A stretch of DNA of 64,000 nt from the NCBI GenBank assembly GCA_951213105.1, contig OX578136.1, positions 75,075,230 through 75,139,229 of the forward strand. Reading direction: 5' to 3'. Shown in pieces: positions 20,901 through 31,112 of the stretch (within the stretch, counting starts at the first letter, position 1; each line of letters opens with the position of its first letter). The notes under the pieces are model-generated. The model had not been told where the DNA came from. It searched no databases and was given only the letters and a program-made list of their open reading frames with translations. The translations under genes and the position numbers were made by a program. This DNA comes from Amaurobius ferox (Eukaryota > Arthropoda > Arachnida > Araneae > Amaurobiidae).

Positions 20901-23590
20901 AATTTAAAATATTTTGAATAAGTGAAAATACAACCACTTTTTCAACAGTACTATTGAGAATAGAAATGTGAAGAATATTAAACAAAAAGTATTCTTTAAT
21001 TACTATCTATGATACAGTTTTTCCACGAAAGTTCTTAAGCAACCCAATAACTTTGTAAGGAAAAATCCAGGCGTGTACACGTAGGTCTATTTATAGTAAG
21101 GTGACCATATCCGATCGAACAAAGGTGTTTGTAGCGCTCCTAGCAGATAATTAAAAAAAAATAAGACGATAATGTCGGCAACAAAGCGAGATGACGAAAA
21201 AATCCAATTATAAGGTTGTAGAACATTGTCTAATGAGTAGGAATCGACACCAGGAACGAACGAAACGTGCATATGAAATGCAAAAAAAAATCTGTCAAAA
21301 AGTTATATCATCAGAGCCGCTGACGTGCTAACACCTGCAATGTTTGTCAAAGTACGCGGTCATATTCTTTATGAAATTTAAATGGGCATTGTCTTTGAAG
21401 AAAAGTATATTAAACAAGCTTTACACTAGATTTTTGTTCATGTGTAAGTCCTGAATATGACAGACATACGTCAAAAACCATATTGTGTCAAATAAATGCC
21501 TTCTGTAACAGTTTTATTGTCGATTTCTATTCATTAGACAATATTCTACAGCTTTGTAATTGACTTTTCTCGTTTATCTCGCGCAGTTGTCGAGTTCATC
21601 ATCCTAACTGTAGTCATTGTATCTTCTCTAGTTTAAAGATATAAGAAACTTAATTTTTACAGGAAAGTTAACTATGAACAGGACATAAAAAGGGATATTT
21701 CCTTAACTCACCAATAAGAAAGTAAAAAGTGGGTGATGCGAGCATGGGCGCCCATAGAACTGTTTCCTGGGGGGGGAAGGGAGAGCAATCAAAATTAACG
21801 CCAGTGGGATAAGACCAAAAAGACTAGAATCACTCCTCGCTTGATTACTCCTCGAAGGATAAGACGCACAACGTCGACTTATCCTTCGATCGCCCATTTT
21901 TACGATCTTGAACATCCGGGGGGGGGGGGGGGGGGGGGGCAAGTGTCCCTCCTTGCCCTCCCCTATGGGCGCCTGTGGAGGTGAGATGAACAAGGATCTG
22001 GATAATCATATCTCAGCAATTTCCAGAGATAGGAACCCGGAATTCTTCAGACACATCCTTTGTGCGTAAAATTATTTTTGTAACCCCTCCCTAAAAGAGT
22101 AGAGTAAAAATGAGGGGTGGTGGTGTGAATTAGAGGTTATGAGTATCTCACAAACCATTCAATCTAGAAACATGGACATTTACATTCCCAGGGATGTTCA
22201 TCATGAATTATAAAGGGTAAGAAAGAATACTTCTGTTCATCCACGAAGATTAAAACGGGTGGGAGTGGTGATATGACCGAGAGGCATGATCGTTGTATTT
22301 CTCCAATCCCGAGTTAGAAATCTGATATTTTTCTGGAATGTTCCCCGTAGGTCATACATAGATACTAAAAATTTTTTTTGCAATAACAAGCTTCTGAGAG
22401 AGACGATAGGTTGCGAAAATCGACGGATAATCGTAATAGCTTTGTATCTTCGCAACTGCTCAATATAGGAGCAGGAATATTTTCATGGTTGTTCATCAAA
22501 GGCCATAGGCAGTAGCGTTGTTAGAAAAAAAATCCTGGGGCAAGAGAGTAACTTAGCATCTTGTTTTCCATTTCTCCAATATCATTTCTTCGAAATGCAA
22601 TAGGTTCGACGAGTTCTTGGGGAGGGGGGGGGGCACTGACCGCCAAACTCCCTAATGACGTCACTGACCATAGGCAAGCATATCAAGGAGTTGCATTTAA
22701 CCCACTCCTAAGGGGCTGAGAAATGCCAGCGCTATGATGATTGTATTTTCAAAGTAGCTTCAAGCTAGAGACCTGATTTTTAAAGGTATGTTCCTCATTG
22801 GCCACTAACATTAGAAAGGGATTTTTTTCGTAATCCACACCGAATGGTATGAAAGGATATGGTGGTTTACTTTAGAGCGCTTTGATAACCAAGATTTCTA
22901 GTTTGCTCAGTTCCAAGATTTTGAAGACTTTATCAAGATATTTAGAATTAGAGACTTTAGAGAATAAGGAGTCAAAGTAATTAAAATAGAATTTAATATT
23001 ATATAGAAATTTCCTTAAGCTATAGGATGCTTTTAAATAAAAAGGAGTTTTCAGAAAAATTGTAACTCTAATATCAATAAGCCCAAATTTTTAAAATAAG
23101 AACAGAAGATTTTTCAGCTACCAAGATTTCTAGTTTGCTATGCCTCGGGTTGTTTTGGATAATATGCAGTCACATTACTAAATTAAAAATCATTTCAACC
23201 TGTTCATGAAATGAGTGTTCAGCTAGCACAAATCGTAAATACCTTGTATATCCATGCTTACTTTTTTGTGGAATTTATTTTATCTTTTTTAAATGTATCT
23301 AAAATTTGTATTTTTAAAATTAGGATGGCAAAAGTGGACGCACTGCCCTCATCCATGCAGTGTTAGAACAAAATACGAGCATGGTGGATCTACTTCTAAA
23401 TTGTGGTACCTTTCCCCAGAAGGCGGATTATTCCGGGCGTTCTGCTTTTGAAATGGCGCTACAGGTTGCAAATATTCCAATTATCAAACTCATAGAGAAA
23501 TGGTTGCCTCGCGATATATTAATGAAAGAGCAAATCAAGCCACTGGAATTCACACCTAAGGTTATAAAAAGGACTAAAGTGTCAAAGTAA
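11632..23590 (+). CDS. IkB-family ankyrin protein (nuclear BCL3-like), five exons
   Basis: Five exons (11632-11912, 12780-12888, 14119-14323, 20327-20415, 23324-23590) join in phase to 951 nt, 316 residues. The start is set by an in-frame TGA at 11626-11628. Residues 1-90 are basic and low-complexity with likely nuclear signals RIKKRK (32-37) and RKR (52-54). Six ankyrin repeats follow at about 91-130, 131-162, 163-199, 200-233, 234-267 and 268-300. Hallmarks are DDDGDRPIHVAV, YLRQTPLHLAV, MDYEGYSALHYAV and DGKSGRTALIHAV, the last close to BCL3. IkB proteins bind Rel/NF-kB dimers; cytoplasmic ones retain them and are destroyed after phosphorylation of a DSGxxS degron, which is absent here. 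I therefore infer an atypical nuclear IkB that modulates Rel factors on DNA. Cactus-like function is the alternative. The introns are full of transposons. Confidence 0.9.
12470..12545 (+). repeat. tRNA-derived SINE head in intron 1
   Basis: It has a box-A-like TAGCTTGGATAGAGCA and a box-B GGTTTGAATCC at the usual spacing, so it is a pol III-type tRNA-like unit. It does not fold as a functional tRNA and sits inside an intron. A further faint GTCGGACGG-type motif lies at about 12195-12225, and the rest of intron 1 (11913-12779) is AT-rich with a two-fold direct repeat near 12035-12155. Confidence 0.5.
12780..12888 (+). CDS. IkB-like gene exon 2
   Basis: Acceptor ATTTTAG|A completes codon 94 (Arg); donor CAG|GTGAGT in phase 0. 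It codes the helices of ankyrin repeat 1 and its extended loop up to YLRQ, the classic IkB exon boundary before TPLHLAV. Confidence 0.9.
13380..14060 (+). repeat. Two diverged copies of one repeat in intron 2
   Basis: CTGTGCTAAAATCGCTCAAAATGG near 13421 and TGTGCGAAAATCGCACAAAATGG near 13890 open matching blocks. Both run through TTGAATTAAAAAAAAT, a TCTCTCAGAAGCC-type stretch and a (CAGA)-rich end, finishing with TTATAGATA. They are non-coding transposon remnants. The rest of the intron shows nothing. Confidence 0.5.
14119..14323 (+). CDS. IkB-like gene exon 3
   Basis: Acceptor TTTTTTAG|ACC in phase 0; donor GAAG|GTAGGT in phase 1. It codes ankyrin repeats 2 and 3 (TPLHLAVMLGNADLTKLL and NSVLHLAVKSNNNKDVL), ending at MDYEG. 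Confidence 0.92.
14405..14760 (+). repeat. 46-bp minisatellite, about 7.5 copies, intron 3
   Basis: The start of GACTTTATAG recurs at 14451, 14497, 14543, 14589, 14635, 14681 and 14727, exactly 46 bp apart every time. The unit is built on ACTTTATAGAACAATAGACT and GAGCTGCTTTATGGATTTAT. Copies differ by scattered substitutions but no indels, so the array is fairly young. Confidence 0.95.
15118..15206 (+). repeat. Short tandem repeat GACCAGGGTGAGGT
   Basis: Three copies of GACCAGGGTGAGGT with a TCAAAGGTATTTT spacer between the first two. It sits in intron 3, with nothing else recognisable from 14760 to 15360. Confidence 0.8.
15368..15541 (-). pseudogene. MADF-domain (Myb/SANT-like) protein fragment
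   Basis: The - strand frame reads MATASTSQADQLRWNMEIGK from near 15533, then KKLIERLRNYRQLWDIKDPN and a lysine run from a T tract. This matches the first helix of MADF domains (LIxxVRxxxxLWDxxxxxY), which are DNA-binding modules of host regulators and of Harbinger-type transposon proteins. Only the first half of the domain is present, it lies antisense in an intron, and the frame continues upstream without an obvious start, so it is likely a transposon scrap. Confidence 0.5.
15835..15912 (+). repeat. SINE tail fragment
   Basis: CTCCGGACAGGAAGGCTCCT followed by AATGTTAAA matches the tRNA-unrelated part of the SINE at 18625-18790 read on its own strand. The tRNA-like head is missing. Confidence 0.5.
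15915..16340 (+). repeat. Degenerate ~120-bp tandem repeat in intron 3
   Basis: AATTTGGACAGAAC recurs at about 16035, 16137 and (diverged) 16263, with ATATATTTCGGTAGAAGAC and TTTTTTCAAACTTT between. From 16340 to 17095 the intron is AT-rich with no recognisable feature. Confidence 0.55.
17412..17460 (-). ncRNA. Hammerhead ribozyme, degenerate copy
   Basis: On the - strand: TTGATGA (17445-17451), helix II GCTC-TAATGA-GAGC (17431-17444), then GAAACCAGTC (17421-17430). The first core base is T instead of the invariant C, and helix III is CC/AG instead of CC/GG, so self-cleavage is unlikely. Confidence 0.65.
17655..17706 (-). ncRNA. Hammerhead ribozyme, minimal type I
   Basis: On the - strand the full conserved core is present: CTGATGA (17689-17695), a perfect 4-bp helix II GCTC/GAGC with loop AAATGA (17675-17688), GAAA, then CCGG and the cleavage triplet GTC (17665-17670). 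Helix I can form as ACAG/CTGT. Helix III is the self-complementary CCGG with no loop, the form known from animal retroelement hammerheads that act best as dimers in tandem transcripts. All invariant core bases are intact. Confidence 0.82.
17780..18300 (+). repeat. Two direct copies of a ~170-bp repeat in intron 3
   Basis: The block with AACTAGTAAAATTTAATATA, TTGAATTGATTCTA, CTTCACTGATTTTTAA, TTAGTAGTGTAAA and TAACACTGAAATT occurs at about 17800-17950 and 18150-18290, separated by unrelated sequence. Non-coding; could be terminal repeats of a small element. Confidence 0.5.
18625..18790 (-). repeat. tRNA-derived SINE in intron 3
   Basis: Read on the - strand it starts GGCGAGATCAGGGAACCCAG with box A CCCAGTGGTTAAGGC and box B GAGTTCGATTC, a tRNA-like head of about 75 nt. 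A tRNA-unrelated tail follows with TGCCTACTTAAGCAACTCCG, GACAGGAAAGCTCCG, and a final hairpin AATGTTAAATTACG. It is a pol III retroposon; a tail fragment is at 15835-15912. Confidence 0.7.
18791..19352. other. Intron 3 segment without recognisable feature
   Basis: AT-rich, no open frame, no repeat that I can match elsewhere in the window. Confidence 0.5.
19353..20235 (+). repeat. ~285-bp tandem repeat, three copies, intron 3
   Basis: CTCAGTTG followed by GGACAAGGGCTTT or GGGCAAGGGCTTT opens units at 19353, 19636 and 19924 (spacing 283 and 288). Each carries GATGTTTATATTGAAATCTA, TTTCACTTTAATAAGACC, TTCAGACCATTTATTCCTAG and TCTGCCCTTTTCCATTATAT. The third copy has an extra internal expansion around TACTTCAGACCATTT. 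The array ends about 90 bp before exon 4. Confidence 0.9.
20327..20415 (+). CDS. IkB-like gene exon 4
   Basis: Acceptor TTATTTTAG|GT completes the Gly codon from exon 3; donor ATT|GTAAGC in phase 0. It codes most of ankyrin repeat 4 (YSALHYAVLKNDFNAVRMLE). It is too short to stand out as an open frame and is found only by splice phase and homology. Confidence 0.9.
20416..21175. other. Start of intron 4, no feature
   Basis: AT-rich sequence; nothing recognisable on either strand. Confidence 0.4.
21176..21592. mobile_element. Fold-back element with ~73-bp arms
   Basis: The left arm 21176-21248 (CGGCAACAAAGCGAGATGAC ... ATTGTCTAATGAGTAGGAAT) is an imperfect reverse complement of the right arm 21518-21592 (TGTCGATTTCTATTCATTAG ... 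CTCGCGCAGTTGTCG), about four fifths identical, around a 270-bp AT-rich centre. No coding frame. Flanking duplication not resolved. Confidence 0.6.
21740..21978. mobile_element. hAT-like MITE with GGGCGCCCATAG ends
   Basis: TGGGCGCCCATAG at 21744 and its complement CTATGGGCGCCTG near 21964 form inverted ends next to G/C tracts, including a 21-bp G run at 21918-21938. Such CAGGCGCCCATAGGG ends belong to small hAT-like elements. Short proline-rich frames here are artefacts of the G run. Confidence 0.5.
22080..22700. repeat. Degraded repeats in intron 4
   Basis: 22080-22500 shows a loosely repeated pattern with GGGATGTTCATCATGAATTA and TGGTTGTTCATCAAAGGCCA about 290 bp apart, and GAAACATGGACATTT-like segments. 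22540-22680 has a G run (22622-22633) and CACTGACC-type ends resembling a further hAT-like scrap. Nothing codes. Confidence 0.35.
22917..23085 (-). mobile_element. Fragment of the I-clade LINE
   Basis: On the - strand this matches 27945-28105 of the LINE on the + strand: TTCTGAAAACTCCTTTTTAT, AAAGCATCCTATAGCTTAAG, TTTAATTACTTTGACTCC and ATATCTTGATAAAGTCTTCA. It is an internal piece, truncated on both sides, and shows that this LINE family was active more than once here. Confidence 0.7.
23324..23590 (+). CDS. IkB-like gene exon 5 (last)
   Basis: Acceptor AAAATTAG|GAT in phase 0. It codes ankyrin repeats 5 and 6, from DGKSGRTALIHAVLEQN to a basic tail KVIKRTKVSK and TAA at 23588. There is no PEST-like acidic tail as in IkB-alpha or Cactus, consistent with a nuclear type. 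Confidence 0.92.
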   Translation, partial: DGKSGRTALIHAVLEQNTSMVDLLLNCGTFPQKADYSGRSAFEMALQVANIPIIKLIEKWLPRDILMKEQIKPLEFTPKVIKRTKVSK

Positions 23591-23744
23591 ATAATGCTGC
23601 GTTGTGTTTCCAAAGTCATTTATGGTAAGGTCTATGTACGTCGGACTAAGGAAACAGAGTTTAAATTCCCTGAATTTTTCACCATCCCGGACCTGTTTCT
23701 GTAAATTATTGTCATCATTTATTTGTATTATACTCCAAATACAG

Positions 23745-23758
23745 AATAAAAGAATAAA
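23745..23758 (+). terminator. Polyadenylation signals of the IkB-like gene
   Basis: AATAAA at 23745-23750 and again at 23753-23758, about 155-170 bp after the stop codon; another at about 23862. These are the first plausible signals downstream. Confidence 0.6.
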
Positions 23759-24079
23759 CGTGTATTTGAAAGTAAAGACTTATTCTTTGAAAACATTTTA
23801 TTTTTTTAAATATGAAATGACATTAGGCTTTGTATCTATTCTATATATTTTTCTGTATATAAATAAAATTTAATGTCTGTTTGTTATTATTTGTAGCTCT
23901 GTTCCGTACACTGTAAAACATTCTGCAACCTTTGCACATTTTTTTTAGCTACTTTGTTGATATTTTCGGTAAACTACCAGAAAAACCGCAATTACAGATA
24001 GATGTTCATGCAAATGCCAGTTACATTTCTAAAATATCCAGCTAATTGTCGTCTGCCAATGCGTTATTTAGGTATTTTT

Positions 24080-25905
24080 ACTTTCTCTGCAATACATGGT
24101 AATGTATAGGGAAAGTATTGGAATCATACCGAAAATCACAACTCGAAGTTTTCGACGGATCTACACGTTTCAAGACCTCTAGAATACGAAAAAACTATTT
24201 TTAGTGTGACGTCTGTGTGTGTGTGTCTGTGCAATGTATGTATCCACTCTAACTCAAAAACTAATGGACCGAATTTCATAAAATTTGGTATGTAAGTCAC
24301 TTGGGTGAGACCCTGGTGCTGATTAGTTTTTGGTAGGATTCGTAAAAACAGAACCCGCCTTTTTTTGCGAAATGGCCCGTAAAAATTTCATGTATCCACT
24401 CTAGCTAAAATACTAATGAACCGAATTTTATAAAATTTGCATTTGGATGTGACCCTGGTGCTAATTAGTTTTTGGTACGATTCGTAAAAACAGAACCCGC
24501 CTTTTTTTGCGAAATGGCCCTTAAAAATTTCATTTATCCGCTCTAGCTAAAATACTAATTGACCAAATTTTACAAAATTTGGTAGATAAGTTACTTGTTG
24601 GATACTCTGGTGCTGATTAGATTTTGGTACGATTCGGAGAAGAACAACCCGCCTTTTTTTTACGAAATGGCACTCAAAAATTGCATGTATCCACTCTAGC
24701 TAAAATACTAATTGACCAAATTTCACAAAATTTGGCAGATAAGTTACTTATGGGATACTCTGATGCTGATTAGATTTTGGTACGATTCGAAAAAGAACAA
24801 ACAACCTGCCTCTTTTTACGAAATGGCCTGCCAAAATCTAAAAAAAAAGACCAAGTAGTGTATGCTCAAATGTATCAATTAAATTCTTGTTTTATACACA
24901 ATTTTTGAAGAGGAAAATAATATAACACACTCCATTATACTTTAGGACTAACCGTTCTCAAGATATTTGAGATTTCTTGCATTTTTGTTACAATGATTTC
25001 GGAAAAAAGTCCAATTACCAAATAAAAACAAAAATTGAATTAAAAATGTAAATTTAATGTTATTTGGTTCAATTAAACTCAATCTAATGAATTATTAAAG
25101 AAATAAAGAAAATATGAATTTGAGTTTGCAGGGAAAGTCATGTGCTGCCCACATCGGATTTTTACTTTCCCTGCAATACATGGTAATGTATAAGGAAAGT
25201 ATCGGAATCATGCCGAAAATCGCAACTCGAGTTTTCAACGGATCTGCACGTTTCGAGACCTCTAGAATACGAAAAACCTATGTTTAGCGTGACGTGTGTC
25301 TGTCTGTGCAGATTTTGTATCCACTTTAACTAAAAAACTAATTGACCGAATTTCATAAAATTTGGTAGGTAAGTCACTTGTGAGCGAATCTGGTACTGAT
25401 TAGTTTTGGGAACAATTCGGGATAAAACAACCCGCTTTTTTTCCGAAATGGCCCGAAAACATTGCCTGTATCCACGCCAGCTGAAAAGCTAATGGATCGA
25501 ATTTCACAAAATTCGGTAGATAAGTCGCTTGTGGGTCAACCTGGTGCTGATTAGATTTTGGTATGATTCGGAAAAGAATAACCTGCCTTTTTTTGCGAAA
25601 TGGCCCGCAAAAATCGTCAAAATCTAAAATAAAAACTACATATGCTCAAATATATCTATTAAATGCTTGTTTTATACGTAATTTTTAACGAAAAAAAGAA
25701 TAAGACAAACCCCATTACACTAAGACTAGCCGTTCTCGAGATACTTTTAATTTTCTCGTATTTTCTTTACGCCAGTTTTGAAAATAAGTCCAGTTACCAA
25801 ATGAGAACGAAAATTGGATTAAAGTGAATTAAATTTAATTAAAATAAAGATAACGTGGATATAAGTCTGCAGAGAAAGTTATGTGCTGCCTACATCAGAT
25901 ATTTG
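24080..25905 (+). repeat. Two tandem family A hairpin-ended repeats
   Basis: The hairpin ACTTTCTCTGCAATACATGG starts the first unit near 24080 and ACTTTCCCTGCAATACATGG the second near 25163. The first unit has four ~165-bp TATCCACTCTAGCT subrepeats and the second two, so subrepeat number varies between copies. Confidence 0.8.
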
Positions 25906-25949
25906 TATATATTATCATAACTATCAGGAACCATACTCCCCATTACGGA

Positions 25950-28900
25950 CAGTTGATTCCCCTGAAATTTTCATTAACATGCTTGCAAATGTTTTACAGT
26001 GTATACAAATTCACAGTTCTTAACGGATTTTTTATTTGATATGGTCATTCTTAACTTCACTGCGGGTCACACCGTCTATATATTTCAACAAACCCAAACG
26101 GATCAAGATATTATACAATCTAATAAGTACTCGAGATAACTAGCAAAATCTGTTAATAAACTATTGGATAGGATAACTTGCTACCTTCATAAAACTGTTA
26201 AAATCAAAGCAAGTCACAGGAAATTTGCAAAAGCAAACTTTGATAAAATGCAGGCTAGTTGTCAACAATTCGAGTACGAATCCCTATTAAATAATCCTAA
26301 CAAAGAAACATAATAATTCAGAAATAAAATCGGAAGTGCACTTCCAGATCTAATAACTTCAACCTTAAATTATACGTGTAATTCTGACTTCCTCAAAGCT
26401 TCAATAGAAAATACGGGAAATGTCTAACTCTTTGAAGAATCTTACAAGGGAATCCTTAATTCAATTAAAAGAATCGGCAAAGAATTCATTTCAGCCTTTA
26501 GAGCCAAAGCGTAAGAAACCCCTATTTTCAGCAATACTACTTAAAGGCATAAATAAAACAAAAAATTAACAAGAGAGAAGACTTAGCAAGCTTCTCTTGT
26601 CTAAAAGAAGTAATAATCAACTCAATGAAGTCACTGCCAAATGGTAATGTGAAAATGACATGTAAAGGAATATCCCCAGAAGAGATTCATAATCTACAAA
26701 ATACTAACGTAGCTAAAAGTTTTAGCTTTGAAAAACCAACAATAAGAACTCGAGCATTAATCATGTTCAATATTCCTCCCAATTATCAACAGAAGACATC
26801 AAAGAATTAATTATCCATAATGATTCAAAATAAAGAAATATGAATTCTAAAAAACCAGGAGACAATATTAATTGGGTATTTATCATATTTTAAAGCAAAT
26901 GGGTCATTTATCATTAAGTTGCAACTATATAGATGGTATTGTGGAAAATGCGCTCACAAACACAGAACAAACTTCTGTATATCTACAGCTAAAGCCTACA
27001 TTAACTGTGGTGATTATAATTCACTTAACCGATAATCAATAATCAACTCAAGCCACTCAGCCATGGGAAGAATTAATTCCCTCCAGAATTAGAAAGAACT
27101 GAATTCCTCCAAAAAGAATAACAATTTTAAAATGACTTCAATAACATCTCAAAACCAAGTAATGATATTCCCATCATTTGCAATATATAATATTTTGGTC
27201 TAATTGCATTTATGTTACAGTTTGTTATTGTTTTTGCTGCTGTTGTAGTTATTAAGTTTTTTTTTTTTTTTTTTTACTTATTTATATTTACCTCACTGTT
27301 CTGCTCTTGCCTTATGCGTTAAAAAGGTATACAATTCAACTCTCACTATTATTGCTCATAATTACGCTTTACACACTGCAAATAAATTATCCTTAAATTT
27401 CTTATGCATACAAGAACTTTACATTATCAATGGCAAAATATTAGAACCTCCTTTTGGAATCATGCAATTTTGTTCTCAATCTTTAAAAGCTTCATTGATT
27501 ATTTGTAATCCAAATTTAACTTTTAAATTTAAATTCAATACCCTTTCATTCGTATTTGTTGAACTGAACTTATTAGGTAATAAAGAAATTATTTTGTCTA
27601 GTCTCTATTTCTCTCCACATGATCCAATAGATAAACTCTTAGAAGAATTTGATTCCATTAATTTTCTTCTTTCGAATTACTTAATTTGGGGGACTTCAAT
27701 GTCAGAGTAAAAATGTGGGGATATAACTTCATTGATGAGAGGGGATACAGTGTAATAGACTTCTTTCTGTCTGGATAACAATTTCATCATCTTAAACAAT
27801 CCTGATTGTGGTTCTACATTTGTTTCATACTCTGGCAAAGGGTATCTTGACCTATCTTTAGTAAGTTTTGACTTTTATGATTCGATAAGCAATTGGGAAG
27901 TTTTACAATAGGACTATTTTTTTTTTTATCATAAATTCGTTTTTATTGATATTGAAGTTATAATTTTTTCTGAAAACTCCTTTATATTTAAAAACATCCT
28001 ATAGTTTAAGAAAATTTCTATGTAATATTAAATTTTATTTTAATTACTTTGACTCGTTAATCGCTAAAGTCCCTAATTCTAAAGATCTTGATAAATTCTT
28101 CAAGATCTTTATTAATAAAGTTAAAGATTGCGCTTTTTCAACTATTTAGGAAACGTAAAATTAAGAGGGGGAAAAAAAAAAGTTTCTTTTGGTAGAATAA
28201 GGACTTGACTAAATTTAGAACTTTGTCTATGAATAAAATAGTTAATTCACTTATAAAATGTTCGGCTCCCATTTCTGAAATTAATACTGCTAGAACCAAA
28301 TACAAATTAAACAGAGTAAAATTTAAGTTGATGTTAAATAAAGCCAAATCTGATTCTTGGAAAAATTTCTGCTCAAATTGCAAGTTCAAATTGAGTCCGC
28401 AGTTCAAATTCGCCTTCAACATGATTTGTAAAAACAAAACATAAAATAGCATAACTGTGCAATTTCCTAATAATTTAAATTTAAACTACTCGGATAAATT
28501 TCAACGTTTAGATTTTTTTTTTTTTTTTTTTTTAAACGATGGTGAATTTATTTCCTTCCCGTTTCATTCTTCTGTGTTGCCAATTGGAATGAAGGTGGTC
28601 AAGGTTGAAGAACTGTCATTGGTGTTTGATAATTTAAAAGGTGGTAAAACTCCTGATAATCTTGATTACAACATAGGGAAATAATTCTTTGAAATTAATC
28701 CCTCAAATTTTGTTAACATTTTTAATCTTTGTTGTAAATTTTGCTATTTTCCATCTTGTTCACGAAATGCCAGGATAATATTCTTATTTAAATCTGGAAG
28801 AAACCCTACAAATCTGTTAGCTGGCTCCTCTGTCGATTCGTGTAAATTGCTTTCTAGTATTACAACAAGCTAAATTTTTGGCTGCAAACTAATGACGCTC

Positions 28901-30174
28901 TACGCCCTAATCAATTCGGTTTCCGTGATAATTGCGATGTTGCTGCTCATAAGCTAATTAATCTTATTTCGTGTCTCATTGATTACCACTGAAGTTCGAA
29001 AATCTTTTGATAATTTAAACTGCAATTTTCTTCTTTTAACTCTTGATAGATTAAATATACCATTAACTTTTCGGAATTTTATATATTCGTACTTAAAAAA
29101 TAGAACAGTTACATACACAGAAGACAATCTTTCGTTCAACAAATATATTTCAGAGGAGTTATTGCTCCGGTATTATGGAACTTATGTTTTGATCAACTTT
29201 TAAGATAGAATAATAATATATATTCTTTAAATTCTTTGAAACTACAAATATCAGTATTGATAAGAATAATTGTCTAGTTTTCGGTAAAAATAAGACCGCG
29301 TTAAAAAGGAATCCTATATTTAGGTTATAAGGCAAGTCCATTAAAATTACTAATCATTTGAAATTTCTTGGTTTAATCATAGATAATAAACTTTCACGGA
29401 TTCAATATATTTACTATTTAAAGGGAAAATGTTTCGGCTTTAGTCCTAACTTTGGTAAAATTTCTGGGAAAAAAAAAAATCCATCTTTTAATTAATATAC
29501 TAAATAAAAAATACTTATTTTGGAAGAAAATAATTGTCGTTTTTACTGAATATAATTTTCCTACTCCAATTTCATTTGATTTTAATTGCCCTTTATCTCA
29601 AATCCCCCAACGAAACGCTTAATTTCTTTTCCTGATTATGCCAAGTCTTTTTTCGCCAAGTACGAAATATTTGCCGATGGATCTAAAATGGATGGTAAAA
29701 CTGGATTTTCAAGAAGTGTGTGTTTTCAAGAATCAAAAATTGAAAAAGGTTATTTGTTATAAATTAAACTGAATGAATACAGTTTTTAAATCGAAAATAA
29801 TTGTAAAATATGCTGTTGACTGGGCTTTTGATAATAACATTTTTGTTAATATTTATACTGACAGCTTATCTTCAATCTTTGCTTTAAATTCTATAAATAA
29901 CAAATCCAAATTTATAAAAAATATCAGATTCCATTACTACAGGAAAAATTATGTTCATATCTGTTGGTTAAATCGCATGTTGGCCTTGTAAGAACGCTTG
30001 ATCTTTGAGCTTTCTAAAAATGTAAATTATTAATCAATGTCGGTGCTTTTCCCGACGCGAGGATTTAAAAACGGAAGTTTGTTTTTTTGAGCCGAAAGTG
30101 ACTTTTGTTTTAAAATCTTTAAAAAATATTAGAATTTATCCGAGATTTGAAAATGATATATTTTTACTTGCAAT
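25950..30174 (+). pseudogene. Decayed I-clade LINE (ORF1, endonuclease, RT, RNase H)
   Basis: In order on +: an ORF1 remnant near 26620-27030 (RTRALIMFNIPPN, then a Cys/His knuckle-like YRWYCGKCAHKHRTNFC region); an APE-type endonuclease at about 27340-27880 (SLNFLCIQE, YFSPHDPIDKL, SGKGYLDLSLVS); a linker at 28205-28440; reverse-transcriptase remnants at 28580-29200 (LKGGKTPDNLDYN, RPNQFGFRDNCDVAAHKL-like); and RNase H at 29640-29990 (IFADGSKMDGKTGFS, IYTDSLSSIFALNS). Presence of RNase H places it in the I group. Every domain is broken by stops or frameshifts. The 3' part appears to continue at 35161 after a large insertion. Confidence 0.8.
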
Positions 30175-30420
30175 TGGCTGCTCTTTCCGGTCGTGTGATT
30201 TGTTTTTTTTCTACGACGTCTGGATGGTGGAGAAGAAAAGGGGGTAAAACGGTCGAAATCGCATAAAACATTAAATAACAAACAAACAAAAAAAAATAAT
30301 TCAAATTTTAAAAATCGGTTTTCACGTGTCATCGCGTTTAAAAAGTAAAACTATACATCATTGTGTTAAGAATGAAGTAAGCTATAAAATGGCAGTAAAA
30401 TTGAAAAATCGATTTTTTGA
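30175..30420. other. Left edge of the 5-kb block splitting the LINE
   Basis: At about 30174 the LINE homology stops. The following sequence is unrelated AT-rich DNA without coding features. Confidence 0.4.
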
Positions 30421-30444
30421 AGATTTTCCTTGTCAGGGTGCCTT

Positions 30445-31112
30445 TAATCCAAAATCATATTTGTTAAATTTTACTTGATGCATAATCGCACTTGCTAGTT
30501 TTTGAAAAGTTGAAAATCCCACTTGTCTAATTTAATTGATAAATAGTACACTTGTTAAAATCTATGTTATTTTCCATTGAAAAATAGTCACATTTGTTAT
30601 TTTTGAAAAGTTGAATTTCACATGTGTTAAATTTTACTTTATCCAAAATCACATTTGTTAAATTTTATTTGACGCATAATCGCGCTTGCTAGTTTTTGAA
30701 AAGTTGAAAATCCTACTTGTCTAATTTAATCGATAAATAGTACACTTGTTAAAACCTATGTTATTTTCCATAGAAAAATAAATAGTCACATTTGTTATTT
30801 TTGAAAAGTTGAATTTCACATGTGTTAAATATTACTTAACCCAAAATCACACTTGCTAAATTTTACTTAACGCATAATCACCCTTGCTAATTTTTGTAAA
30901 ATTGAAAATCATACTTATTAAATTTAATTGATAACTGGCACACCTGTTAAAACCCATGTAATTTTCCATAGGAAAATACTAACATTTGTTATTTTGAAAT
31001 GTTGAATTTCGCATATGTTAATTTTTACTTAACGCAAAATCACACTTGTTAAATTTTACTTAACGCAAAATCACACTAGTTAAATTTTACTTAACGGATA
31101 ATCACGCTTTTA
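30445..31112 (+). repeat. ~195-bp tandem repeat, about 3.4 copies
   Basis: CCAAAATCAYAYTTGTTAAATTTTA opens units at 30449, 30643, 30841 and (GCAAAATC) about 31034, spacing 193-198 bp. Each unit itself holds three diverged CACTTGTTAAA-type subunits (ATCGCACTTGCTAGTTTTTG, ATAGTACACTTGTTAAAA, ATAGTCACATTTGTTATTTT). Confidence 0.85.

Noticed and set aside
30445..31112. CRISPR-like array
   Set aside because: The regular spacing is simple tandem repetition of 195 bp without unique spacers, in a eukaryotic genome.
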